Of a stretch of DNA of 31,901 nucleotides, positions 24,099-31,901 are shown one piece after another. Source of the DNA: an uncultured Eggerthellaceae bacterium (GTDB taxonomy: Bacteria > Actinomycetota > Coriobacteriia > Coriobacteriales > Eggerthellaceae); the NCBI GenBank assembly GCA_910577495.1, contig CAJTML010000011.1:1-31901 (forward strand). Direction: 5' to 3'. The notes under the pieces were generated by a model, which saw only the letters and a program-made list of their open reading frames with translations, was not told where the DNA came from and did no database searches. Numbering within the stretch: position 1 is the stretch's first letter; every line of letters begins with the position of its first letter. The translations under genes were made by a program, and so were the position numbers.

Positions 24099-25118
24099 CT
24101 AAAGCTCTAAGACTGCAGAAAGGTCAATATTGGCAAAAGCTGCTTCAAGAGTGTTTGTGTCGTACAATTCGTACCGGTAATATGCTGATGCGATGCTGCC
24201 GTTGGCGTCTGCAGCAGGCGAAAGTCCCACATGAGTTAGCATCTGAGCAGGCAGTTGTAATCGACCATCAGGACAATCCGCAATTATTCTGTTATCCAAC
24301 CCTTCGCATAGTTTTTCAAAGCTTTGGGCATCTTCATTCTTTAGATCGGATGCTCGCCTGAGAAGCTGGGCGAAATTATCTATGGGCTCGATGGCAATTA
24401 TTAGATCGTTGGATGGGGTGTAGCACACGAAGGTGTCTGGGGCTGCATTCCACTCAAGCGGAAGATTGAAAGAACCGCAAGAGATCTTGATGTCAAGGTG
24501 GCCACTTTCGCGACAAGGCTTAATTGGTTCGGTGCGCCGACTAGCTGGATCTTGGGAGTCGAAGCACCTGAGGATTCTTAGGTTATTAGAATCGGCTACG
24601 GAAGTTTTTCGGCATATGTTTTTGCTAACAGTCTTCCCGTATGCTTCAAGGAGATTGATGGCGCAAAAAGCAAGCGTAGCGACACGGTCAAGCCATATCG
24701 GATAAAGATAAACTGATTCTGGTATTGTGAGATTGTCGATGCATTGGGTTTTTGGTTTGGAATCGTCCATGGAGGCGTCGCGAACGAATTTCGATATCGG
24801 TTCAGCGTACATTGATAGCGAATCTGCAGCTAACCTGCACTCTGTGAAGAATGCGGATAGTGAATCCACGTCAAGGCTGGCAACATTGTAATCAGCTTTT
24901 GGCGCTTCTAGGAGAAGATTGTCCAATTCGACAATCTGATTTTGAAGCTCGATGACTAATGAACAGAGGAGATCCACCATCGGACGATGGTGGTTAAGGA
25001 ATTCAGGGTCTAGATGCAGTTCTGTCCCTGGCATGTCATGAAGCAGGGCGTTAGCCACCGCAGTGACGGTGCTATCATCGGAAAAGAGTGCAGTCTGGAG
25101 TCCTGGTGTGTGTGACAT
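24099..25118 (-). CDS. Helical protein with a C-terminal MraZ/SpoVT-AbrB-like module
   Basis: The protein has 339 residues from the ATG at 25118 (341 from a TTG at 25124 that has AGGAG at better spacing). The first ~200 residues are mostly helical, with no family I know. From about residue 215 the pattern CGSFNLPLEW...FVCYTPSNDLIIAIEPIDNFAQLL...ADCPDGRLQLPAQMLTHVGL follows MraZ: a strand-rich half, a helix, then D-x-x-G-R-i-x-l-P. MraZ-type modules bind DNA as AbrB-like swapped hairpins. It is read divergently from the next gene, with 99 bases between them. It could be a regulator of the local cluster. The gene ends 70 bases from the convergent DnaB-like gene. Confidence 0.7.
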   Translation of the reverse strand: MSHTPGLQTALFSDDSTVTAVANALLHDMPGTELHLDPEFLNHHRPMVDLLCSLVIELQNQIVELDNLLLEAPKADYNVASLDVDSLSAFFTECRLAADSLSMYAEPISKFVRDASMDDSKPKTQCIDNLTIPESVYLYPIWLDRVATLAFCAINLLEAYGKTVSKNICRKTSVADSNNLRILRCFDSQDPASRRTEPIKPCRESGHLDIKISCGSFNLPLEWNAAPDTFVCYTPSNDLIIAIEPIDNFAQLLRRASDLKNEDAQSFEKLCEGLDNRIIADCPDGRLQLPAQMLTHVGLSPAADANGSIASAYYRYELYDTNTLEAAFANIDLSAVLEL

Positions 25119-25159
25119 GTGCAAAATCTTCTCCTCTCGAACGTCTGCAGATGTTCATC

Positions 25160-25188
25160 TTAAGACTTTGTTCAGTATAGAAGATAAT
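25160..25188 (+). promoter_or_regulatory. Promoter between the divergent genes (rightward)
   Basis: TTAAGA at 25160-25165 and GATAAT at 25183-25188 are 17 bases apart. TTGTTC (25168) with TATCAT (25192-25197) is an alternative. Either would drive the 25218 gene. Confidence 0.4.
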
Positions 25189-25217
25189 GGATATCATTCT
25201 GGATAAGGGGGCAAGGT

Positions 25218-26147
25218 ATGGGCAATTCGGCAGAAGTTGATTTGGTGTCTCTGCTAAAAGAGGACGATGCGCTTCAGGCAGATCTTCTTGTGTCTGCGTT
25301 GAGACTAGCGATTGGCGTGGACGGGTTGCCTCCAGCAGTTGAAGATGAAAGCATGATGCAAGACATTCTTCTGCTTGCGCTAGACGAAGTTAGTGATTCG
25401 ATTAGTGCTGTTGTCGACACCTGCTCGGAAATCGTTGAATTCAGCCACAAATCTACGTTAGATCTAGAAGAGGCCAAGAGGTTGCAGAGGTCTTTTGCGT
25501 CTCAACTACAATATCTTTCTGAGTTGCATTGCGCTCTCTGCGAGTATCGAAAAATCAACGCAAGGAGCCTAAACGAACTCAACTGTGGTACGTCGTTGCT
25601 GAGCATCATGTCTTCGTCTCGTCATCAAAGCTTTATGCAGAATGTGCGGTTCTGGCTTCGTGAGGTTGAATATGCGGCTTGTCAGCTAGAGCAAGAACTA
25701 TTGGACTGTGCCCAAGACGTAGGAATGGCATATTTGACCAACCTGCCGATGATTAGAGAAGATGAAATATCAATTAACTCTGAAGAGATAGGCGAGTATC
25801 TGCGTGGATATGCCGAAAATAGCGTTCCAGTTTTTGCTATGACGCTCGACGATTTCAATGAGTTTGTCCAGGAGTTTTTCCTTGCTTTCTCAGGCGGATT
25901 TGATCCGGCGACTCGAAGCCATGTGATGTATAGGACGAAACTGAAGGCTGCGGTAATCGAGTTTGGGAGGATTGGATGCGAGGATTCGGCAGATTGCGTT
26001 CTCTTGAACCCCGTAATTGCAAAGCAGTTGTTCAAGTCATGCAACAGCGCTGAGTGGCGTTGGTTGGTTGATGCTCCAGGTCTTTCTTCGGAGATGGTTG
26101 ACGAAATCGCTGCATTTGCGGAGCGTGCTGGGTGGAAAGAGTTTTGA
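25218..26147 (+). CDS. Helical hypothetical protein, possibly a distant paralogue of its divergent neighbour
   Basis: The 309-residue, acidic, largely alpha-helical protein has no TM segment or signal peptide. The N-terminal 190 residues contain long amphipathic helices (ALDEVSDSISAVVDTCSEIVEF, YLSELHCALCEYRKI). Around residues 207-275 the run PVFAMTLDDFNEFVQEFF...VIEFGRIGCEDSADCVLLNPVIAKQL can be laid over the MraZ-like part of the divergent protein (IIAIEPIDNFAQLL...DCPDGRLQLPAQML). This suggests the pair shares an architecture. AAGG lies just upstream of the ATG. No function can be assigned. Confidence 0.75.
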   Translation: MGNSAEVDLVSLLKEDDALQADLLVSALRLAIGVDGLPPAVEDESMMQDILLLALDEVSDSISAVVDTCSEIVEFSHKSTLDLEEAKRLQRSFASQLQYLSELHCALCEYRKINARSLNELNCGTSLLSIMSSSRHQSFMQNVRFWLREVEYAACQLEQELLDCAQDVGMAYLTNLPMIREDEISINSEEIGEYLRGYAENSVPVFAMTLDDFNEFVQEFFLAFSGGFDPATRSHVMYRTKLKAAVIEFGRIGCEDSADCVLLNPVIAKQLFKSCNSAEWRWLVDAPGLSSEMVDEIAAFAERAGWKEF

Positions 26148-26244
26148 GTCGCTCGTTGCAATCTTTATCCTAGTCGTATCGCCGCGGGCAGTGAAACATC
26201 CAAGTAAAACGACATCCGCGTACAAAACTAAAAGGACTACGAAT

Positions 26245-26799
26245 ATGAGCTATAGCGATGAAGAAGAGCATGATGCTGCTTCAAGGGAACATGATTTAGT
26301 TGTAACTGTTTTGCCGATTAAGGAGTGCCTTGCACTTCTTGCAGAAAAAAGGATCAACGAACCGATTATATTGCTTTCTTCTTATCCAGAACCAGTTATG
26401 CCGCCAGGTTCCGACTATCTGTTCATTGCTGCTGATGATGTTACGAATCCGCTAAGACGAGGTTCCTTCAAATTGCAGCAAGCTCAAGCAATTGCACGTT
26501 TCGTTGAATCTCATAATGCTGCGAGCCGCTTATTCGTTTGCTGTGATGGAGGAGTAAGTCGTTCTGCGGCGGTGGCAGCAGCTATCATGTATGCATCAAC
26601 AGGCAATGATGAAGCGTTCTGGTTAAACTCGAGCTTCAGACCCAATCCGCTGGTTTACTCCTTAACAAGAGAAGCGCTTGGATTTCCTTGCGAAGAAAAC
26701 TCGCTGCAAGTAAAAATCGCGCGTAACGAAGATGCGTTAAAACGCAAAATCGAAAGCAGGCGGCAGCGCTCATCAAATACTGACAATACAAACATTTAA
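26245..26799 (+). CDS. Small protein-tyrosine/dual-specificity phosphatase-like protein
   Basis: The 184-residue protein carries the catalytic loop of the cysteine phosphatases, C-x5-R, in CDGGVSRSAA (Cys100, Arg106). The preceding residue is Cys rather than the usual His. Asp64/Asp65 in FIAADDV are placed where a general acid could lie. This fits the compact DSP/PTP-like group with an N-terminal Rossmann-type half (PIILLSSYPEP). The N-terminus is acidic and the C-terminus basic (LKRKIESRRQR). I chose the ATG at 26245, with AAAGG upstream; the open frame to 26017 overlaps the preceding gene. It follows the 25218 gene by 97 bases and may be co-transcribed. The substrate is unknown. Confidence 0.78.
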   Translation: MSYSDEEEHDAASREHDLVVTVLPIKECLALLAEKRINEPIILLSSYPEPVMPPGSDYLFIAADDVTNPLRRGSFKLQQAQAIARFVESHNAASRLFVCCDGGVSRSAAVAAAIMYASTGNDEAFWLNSSFRPNPLVYSLTREALGFPCEENSLQVKIARNEDALKRKIESRRQRSSNTDNTNI

Positions 26800-26810
26800 G
26801 GAATGGCGAA

Positions 26811-26864
26811 ATGATCCGTGAGGAGGTTCTAATGGCAGTTTTTGGTGCGTTCAGAGCGCGCTAG
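26811..26864 (+). CDS. Mini-ORF with strong ribosome-binding site (leader or truncated gene)
   Basis: An ATG at 26811 opens a 17-codon frame to TAG at 26862-26864 (MIREEVLMAVFGAFRAR). An internal ATG at 26832, encoding 10 residues, is preceded by a textbook GAGGAGG five bases upstream. It could be a leader peptide, the start of a gene cut by the repeats that follow, or chance. Confidence 0.3.
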   Translation: MIREEVLMAVFGAFRAR

Positions 26865-26902
26865 AAAACGCTGCCACCGAGATTGCCCGAACAAATGCCC
26901 GT

Positions 26903-26995
26903 TTACACAAAATTCAGTGGAAAACCGTGTGTTATTACACATTATTCGGTCGAAAAACGTGTAAAACTACACGAAATTCGGCCGAAAAACGTGTA
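26903..26995. repeat. Three 32-bp tandem repeats, each with an ACAC...GTGT dyad
   Basis: TACAC recurs at 26904, 26936 and 26968, and GTGT at 26927, 26959 and 26991, both exactly every 32 bases. Between them lies an ATTC-GG-(T/C)(C/G)-GAAAA-type core. The third unit has a central CGGCCG and is the most symmetrical. The array ends about 115 bases before the AAA_14 ATPase start. It looks like a tandem operator or a recombination array. Confidence 0.85.
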
Positions 26996-27029
26996 AACTG
27001 AGATTCGCACACATGTCGATGCTGCGGGT

Positions 27030-27093
27030 GTTGCAGAGGCAGGACGTTGCAGAAGCAGCGTGTTGCAGAGACAGAACATTGCGGAGGCAACAA
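27030..27093. repeat. Four 16-bp tandem repeats before the AAA_14 gene
   Basis: GTTGCAGAGGCAGGAC-like units occupy 27030-27045, 27046-27061, 27062-27077 and 27078-27093. Period 16 is not a multiple of three, so a coding origin is unlikely. The array stops 16 bases before the start codon, just upstream of the GGAGG ribosome-binding site. Confidence 0.85.
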
Positions 27094-27109
27094 GTAAACG
27101 GAGGCGCTG

Positions 27110-28438
27110 ATGGAGCGAGACATTCTCAAAGCATTGGAAGCTTGGAAGACCAGCGAAAATCGCAAACCACTCGTGTTGAGGGGTGCTCGCCAGGTGGGCA
27201 AAACGTGGTGCCTCAAAGAATTCGGTCGCCGCTCGTTTGAAACGTGCGCATATCTTCGCCTTGAAGATAACGCGGCTGCGGCAGCGCTCTTCGAGGGGTC
27301 GCTTGATCCGCAGCGTCTCATCCTCGGTATTGCCGCGCTTACCAATACTGAGATTCAGCCAGAAAAAACGCTTATTGTGCTTGATGAGGTGCAGGCAGTG
27401 CCTCGTGCGCTGACCGCATTGAAGTACTTTTGCGAAGATGCTCCAGAGTACTGTATTGCGGTGGCAGGCTCGCTTTTAGGGGTTGCCATGCATGCGGGGG
27501 TGTCGTTTCCCGTTGGCAAGGTGGACTTTCTTGATTTGTACCCCATGAGTTTTACCGAGTTTTTGGAGGCAACGGGCGAAGAAGCGGCGGTGCAGTTTAT
27601 TCGCCAGCATAATACTGACATGATCAGCGTATTTGCTGAGCAGCTCACTGACGCTCTGCGACGCTATTACTATGTTGGTGGCATGCCTGAAGCGGTGGAG
27701 TCATTTCGTCTTCGAGGTGATTTTGCAGCGGTTCGTTCAATTCAAAAAAGCATCCTGGCTGGTTATGAGGGTGATTTTTCCAAGCATATTTCAGGTGCCC
27801 TGAGTGAGCGATGTCGACTGGTGTGGGACTCGCTTCCGCATCAGCTGGCGAAGGAAAACAAGCGGTTTGTGTACGGTGCGGTTCGCGAAGGTGCGCGTGC
27901 GCGAGAGTTTGAGGAAGCCATTCAGGTGCTGGTTGATAGTGGTCTGGTGCTCAAAGTGCCGCGCATTTCGAAGCCGGGTTTGCCGCTTGCAGCCTACAGC
28001 GATCCGCAAGCATTCAAGCTGTACCTGCTTGATGTGGGGTTGTTGGGGGCGCTGACTGGACTTGATAGCTCCACGATTTTGGAAGGAAGTAGCCTGTTTA
28101 CCGAGTTCAAAGGCGTCATGGCTGAGCAGTATGTCTGCCAGCAGCTCGTGTCGGAGTGCGAGCTTGTTCCATATTACTGGAGCGCAGAAAAATCATCGGG
28201 CGAAGTTGACTTTGTCGTGCAGCTACAAACTAACGTGCTTCCCATTGAGGTGAAAGCAGAAACGAATCTCAAGGCGAAAAGCCTGCGGTCGTTTTGCGAA
28301 CGATACGGCATTGATACAGCGGTACGACTCTCGCTGGCGGGACTGCAAGATCAAGGATGGGTTCGCAATATCCCGCTTTATGCCGTGCCGTTGATTGAGC
28401 CTTCGCCAGCTCAACCTCCTGCATTGCACACGGCCTGA
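27110..28438 (+). CDS. AAA_14 / DUF4143 ATPase
   Basis: The 442-residue protein has an N-terminal AAA_14 ATPase with Walker A GARQVGKT (25-32) and Walker B TLIVLDEVQAVP (Asp92, Glu93). A C-terminal DUF4143 domain includes GEVDFVVQ...LPIEVKAE, a PD-(D/E)XK-like nuclease motif with plausible D, E and K. Length and order are typical of this abundant, mobile family in anaerobes. Its function is not established, and conflict or mobile-element roles are proposed. GGAGG lies six bases before the ATG. Composition is higher in GC than the cluster to its left. Confidence 0.93.
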   Translation: MERDILKALEAWKTSENRKPLVLRGARQVGKTWCLKEFGRRSFETCAYLRLEDNAAAAALFEGSLDPQRLILGIAALTNTEIQPEKTLIVLDEVQAVPRALTALKYFCEDAPEYCIAVAGSLLGVAMHAGVSFPVGKVDFLDLYPMSFTEFLEATGEEAAVQFIRQHNTDMISVFAEQLTDALRRYYYVGGMPEAVESFRLRGDFAAVRSIQKSILAGYEGDFSKHISGALSERCRLVWDSLPHQLAKENKRFVYGAVREGARAREFEEAIQVLVDSGLVLKVPRISKPGLPLAAYSDPQAFKLYLLDVGLLGALTGLDSSTILEGSSLFTEFKGVMAEQYVCQQLVSECELVPYYWSAEKSSGEVDFVVQLQTNVLPIEVKAETNLKAKSLRSFCERYGIDTAVRLSLAGLQDQGWVRNIPLYAVPLIEPSPAQPPALHTA

Positions 28439-28466
28439 TCAGTGGGCGAAATTTTCGCAATTTGCC

Positions 28467-28495
28467 TTTAACGCGTTCGTAAAGAGGCGTATCAT
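28467..28495 (+). promoter_or_regulatory. Candidate promoter of the surface-protein gene
   Basis: TTTAAC (28467-28472) and TATCAT (28490-28495) are separated by 17 bases. The -35 is weak. The -10 overlaps a direct repeat of GGTAAC (28496 and 28506). Confidence 0.3.
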
Positions 28496-28553
28496 GGTAA
28501 CGATACGGTAACACCCAATGAACGAAGCTCTAACAAGAAACGGGGTGCTTAGC

Positions 28554-31500
28554 ATGTTGCGAACGACTCATGCCATGTCACGCAAGATTTTTTCCGTTTG
28601 CCTGTCTTTGGTACTGGCGCTCTCTTTGGCGTTTGGTGCAACGCTGACCCAAACTGCCTTCACTCCCGACGCAAAAGCTTATGCAGCAACAGGTCCACAG
28701 CCTGGTCAGCCGGCGTATTACAATGCGCGTTGGGCAGAGTGCGAAGCCAAGGTGGGCTGGGCGGACACCGGCCTTCCGGAGTGGAATGGCACGGCAGTGC
28801 AGCCGACCCAGGGAAGCGGTACGGTTGCTGATCCTTATCTGGTCACTACTGCCGAACAGTTCCGCTGGTGTCTTGCTAACCAGAAGAGCTGCCAGCTGCA
28901 AAACGACCTTGACCTGGGCGGTCGCAGCGGCAAGAACTGGACGGGCATTTCGGCACGTTCTGCATGGACGATCGATGGCAACGGCCACACGGTATACAAC
29001 CTGTTCTCGCAGACGACGCACCACACTGGTTTGATTGGCGACAGCGCACATGCTGATTTCGTACTCAAAAATCTCACGGTATCCAATGCGCGCGTCAACT
29101 CAACTTCCACGTACGGTGCGCCACTGATCGCGCAGTTCGCCGGCGGCCAGGTGCTTGATTGCGGTGTGAAAAACGCGCTGGTGTGGCAGAGCAACGCAAC
29201 TGCTGGTGCGTGGGCGGTTATGGCTGGTTGCGTTTCATTTGGCGGACAGGGCAATGGTGGCCTCAACCTGGCAATCTCCAAAAAAATCGTTCGCAACACC
29301 TACACCGATAACGTCCATGTCTTTGGCGGCGCGTGCAGCGCAGGCTTTATTGAGGCCGCGCAAGCCGACACGCTGCTTGAAAACTGCTATGCCGTTAATG
29401 GCACACTCATCGTTCCTGCAGGTCACTCGGGTGGTTTCGGCTCGTGTGACACCGGTCCGGTGACCTATCGCAACTGCTTTACCAATATTGATGTTTACGG
29501 CAACACCCGCACGGGTGTGTTCCAGGGCGTGGTGCACGGCGGCACGCACAGCTTCGAAAACTGCTATGCCTCAGGCAAGATTGAAGGCACAGACGTTATC
29601 GGCGGCTTCATTGGTGCAGACGAGAACGCCGCATCAACCACCTTCACGAACTGCTATTCAACCTCCATGGTTGGCATGTCAAGCGGTGGCAAAAACATGG
29701 GTGGTTTTGCGGGGCTTGGCGCTAAGCTGACCTTCACGAATTGCTATGCGGCGGGCGAAGTTGGCACGCTGCGCTCAGCTGAAGATGGCACGCCGCTTGA
29801 TGCAAGCGGTAACAAGCTGACCGGCCAAAACGTTACGGGCTTCGCGGGCGACAATGGTGGTGCGGCCACGAACTGCTACTACGACAAGCAAACGACCGGC
29901 ATGTGCGAATACGGTGCTGTTGCGGGTCGCGTGACGGGGCTTCTGACCAGCCAGCTTATTGCGGGCGATGGTTTCGCCAACATCAAAGACGCGGACGGCA
30001 ATCCGGTGTGGGTATTCTCCGACGGTGGTTACCCGGAGCTGGCGGCATTCGCCAACTCTGATGACGCCGTGACGCGCGCAAGCTCGGTGGCATCGGCGGG
30101 CACCGTGCACCTCTATGCGGCGCCTGACGGCTCGGACTACGACACGGTTCGCCATATTCGCTACGTATTCCCGCTGACCAATAACGCAAATTCAGGCAAG
30201 TCAGATTACTCCATTGCCTGGGAAAATTATGTTGGCGAAGACCCGGCCAATCCGCTTTATCCCAACGTAAGCCCCATTTTGGAGGGCGATATTCCCATCG
30301 TTACGCTGGCAGACGTGGGTAAATCCGACAACGTGTCGTCGGTAGCGCCTGGTGTTGGCTGGCTGCAGATTAACGCGACCGAGGCTGGATCGGGCGCGGT
30401 TGGCATGCGTCGTCTGCGCTTGGTGCCCACGACCGCTATTGCTATGGCGTCGTTTGGTGCAACTGGTTTGGACAACGCGGACGTGGTGACGTCGCTGCCA
30501 AGCGTGAACTTGGATGGCATGAAAGTGCCCTCTGACCAGTCAATTTTGTACGATCATCGCGACACCATCAACTTCGTCACTACTACCTCCACGGCGCTGA
30601 ACAGCTTCCTTTTGGACGACACCACCGCCAGCAAAGAGGACAAACTTGAGAAGTACAAGATTTCCTCGGTTGGATTCCCTGAGGATGCCACGTCAAGTAT
30701 TGATGCTGAGGGCAAGCTGAACTACGACCTCGGCCCCACCATGAGCGACGATGAACTGCACGTGACGCTCTACAAACAAAATGACGAAGGTGCATTCGAA
30801 GAAATCCCGTGGACGCCTGAACTGGAGAAACTCTTCAGCGGTGACCGCACGGCAACCAAAGAAGACCGCGGGGTGTACCAGTTGGGGTATGAGTGGACCA
30901 ACGCGGACGGCACGGTGCTGAAGGCGCAGGGCTCAAAGACGGTCAACATCGCCGAGCCGGCGTATGTGGTGTATCACTGGAACGACGGTGTCCACACTGA
31001 TGATGATGAGGCTTCCGAGAACGCCGAGGTCTACAAGGTTGATCCGGGTTGCTATTTGGTCGGCACGTCGCTGGGTACCAACCTCGTCCCCGTGCCGGAG
31101 CGCCATGGCTATACGGTGCGTTACTGGGCGCAAGACCCTGAGGGCGAATTCGCCGCCGACGGAACGCTGTCCAACGAGATGACGGCCTCAACGCAGTTGC
31201 ACGCCGGTCGCAATGATGTGTACGCGGTGTGGGTGCCCAACAAGCACTCGGTTGAGATTCGTGATGACAACGGAAATGTGATTGCAACGGATCCGGATGT
31301 TGACTTCGACACGAATGTTTCTGAGGTGCTGGACACGCTTGGCGTTGATGAGAAGCTGAGCGATCCCGATACCGTCGTGGGCTGGACGACCAAGCCGGGC
31401 GGCAGCGTGGTGGATGTGGATGACGAAACCACCATGCCCGATGAGAATGTCGTGCTTTATCCGGTGCGCAAGGCGTCGCCGCAGATGAGCAAGACGGTGG

Positions 31501-31901
31501 TTAACCAAACGCATGCGACGGGCGAAAACAACGTGGGTGACCTGCTGAGCTACACCATCACGGCGACCAACGCAGGACCGGCGAACTCCGCATGGCAAAA
31601 CGCCATGATTGCGGACCGTCTGCCGGCGGGAATTAGCTACGTGGCGGGCTCGCTGAAGCTGGTTTCGCCTGATGGCAAGACCACCGCGGTGAGCGACGTT
31701 GCCTACGACGAAGCAACGCACGCGATTTCGTATCAGCTGCCGACCATCACGGGTGGTCAGACGTATCAGCTGGTGTTTACGGGCAAGATCAACAGCTTGG
31801 CTGTGGATGTTTCAGATGACGAAGAGGGCGTGGCTAACCGCGACATCGGCAACCTTGCAACTGGCTCTGGCCAGGGCTCGGACGGCAAAAACATTGAGCC
31901 G
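28554..31901 (+). CDS. Large secreted surface protein with NCY/GLUG-like repeats and DUF11 domain (3' end outside window)
   Basis: The open frame runs to the last base of the window, giving at least 1116 codons with no stop. The N-terminus is a signal peptide (SRKIFSVCLSLVLALSLAFGA, cleavage near AYA-A at about 42). Residues ~275-445 hold six NC(Y/F) turns such as LLENCYAV, YRNCFTNI, FENCYASG and two TFTNCY, with GGF between. This is a GLUG-like beta-helix pattern. Further on, HGYTVRYW...VYAVWV and VGWTTKPGGS...VVLYPV resemble Listeria-Bacteroides (InlB-type) repeats. KTVVNQTHATGENNVGDLLSYTITATNAGP begins a DUF11 domain, often isopeptide-forming. Expect a C-terminal sorting signal beyond the window. 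I chose the ATG at 28554 (GGGG upstream); ATG 28518 and 28575 are in frame. It is probably an adhesin. Confidence 0.88.
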   Translation, partial: MLRTTHAMSRKIFSVCLSLVLALSLAFGATLTQTAFTPDAKAYAATGPQPGQPAYYNARWAECEAKVGWADTGLPEWNGTAVQPTQGSGTVADPYLVTTAEQFRWCLANQKSCQLQNDLDLGGRSGKNWTGISARSAWTIDGNGHTVYNLFSQTTHHTGLIGDSAHADFVLKNLTVSNARVNSTSTYGAPLIAQFAGGQVLDCGVKNALVWQSNATAGAWAVMAGCVSFGGQGNGGLNLAISKKIVRNTYTDNVHVFGGACSAGFIEAAQADTLLENCYAVNGTLIVPAGHSGGFGSCDTGPVTYRNCFTNIDVYGNTRTGVFQGVVHGGTHSFENCYASGKIEGTDVIGGFIGADENAASTTFTNCYSTSMVGMSSGGKNMGGFAGLGAKLTFTNCYAAGEVGTLRSAEDGTPLDASGNKLTGQNVTGFAGDNGGAATNCYYDKQTTGMCEYGAVAGRVTGLLTSQLIAGDGFANIKDADGNPVWVFSDGGYPELAAFANSDDAVTRASSVASAGTVHLYAAPDGSDYDTVRHIRYVFPLTNNANSGKSDYSIAWENYVGEDPANPLYPNVSPILEGDIPIVTLADVGKSDNVSSVAPGVGWLQINATEAGSGAVGMRRLRLVPTTAIAMASFGATGLDNADVVTSLPSVNLDGMKVPSDQSILYDHRDTINFVTTTSTALNSFLLDDTTASKEDKLEKYKISSVGFPEDATSSIDAEGKLNYDLGPTMSDDELHVTLYKQNDEGAFEEIPWTPELEKLFSGDRTATKEDRGVYQLGYEWTNADGTVLKAQGSKTVNIAEPAYVVYHWNDGVHTDDDEASENAEVYKVDPGCYLVGTSLGTNLVPVPERHGYTVRYWAQDPEGEFAADGTLSNEMTASTQLHAGRNDVYAVWVPNKHSVEIRDDNGNVIATDPDVDFDTNVSEVLDTLGVDEKLSDPDTVVGWTTKPGGSVVDVDDETTMPDENVVLYPVRKASPQMSKTVVNQTHATGENNVGDLLSYTITATNAGPANSAWQNAMIADRLPAGISYVAGSLKLVSPDGKTTAVSDVAYDEATHAISYQLPTITGGQTYQLVFTGKINSLAVDVSDDEEGVANRDIGNLATGSGQGSDGKNIEP

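Noticed and set aside
26903..27093. CRISPR array
   Set aside because: The units are contiguous without unique spacers, there are only three and four copies, and no cas gene is near.

Overview
The window comes from a fairly high-GC bacterium. The cytosolic PAS hybrid kinase, oxalate/formate-type MFS carrier, ABC-type FtsX/MacB exporter, AAA_14/DUF4143 ATPase and Gram-positive-style repeat surface protein fit an anaerobic, host-associated Coriobacteriia-like actinobacterium. That assignment is inference from gene content and base composition; no rRNA or tRNA marker is present.

Region 1 (1-8640) looks like ordinary chromosome: the tail of an upstream gene, a two-gene ABC exporter (ATPase plus 1016-aa permease with coupled translation), an MFS transporter, a soluble PAS/HisKA/REC hybrid kinase and a small, highly charged protein. 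A strong intrinsic terminator lies at 8643-8675.

Region 2 (8690-15570) is one giant leftward gene of almost 2000 codons. It encodes an Ig-like/transglutaminase-like N-terminus, DUF4011, an SF1 helicase, a PD-(D/E)XK-like nuclease, a Pro/Ala/Glu linker and DUF3320. Two direct copies of a ~275-295 bp repeat flank it. Each copy carries a 152-bp element with terminal inverted repeats that show a compensatory base change. This is a strong candidate defence-type gene in a repeat-bounded slot.

Region 3 (15570-18875) holds three leftward genes: an XRE regulator with a membrane C-terminus, a multi-pass membrane protein with an extracytoplasmic DUF3592-like domain, and a TPR protein.

Region 4 (18875-22350) is visibly AT-rich. 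It begins at a long imperfect inverted repeat and carries a tight three-gene operon: a two-TM/beta-barrel protein resembling the Cap15/S-2TMbeta effectors of cyclic-nucleotide immunity, an inositol-monophosphatase-fold phosphatase and an IUNH-type nucleoside hydrolase. No cyclase is visible. A possible type I methylase remnant lies just downstream. This operon is the best candidate for an undescribed system in the window.

Region 5 (22355-26800) has intermediate composition. It encodes a lipoprotein, a DnaB/RecA-like protein with a degenerate P-loop, a divergent pair of helical proteins of which one (perhaps both) ends in a MraZ/AbrB-like module, and a small CX5R phosphatase.

Region 6 (26800-31901) has two tandem repeat arrays in front of an AAA_14/DUF4143 ATPase, then a large secreted surface protein that runs off the window end.
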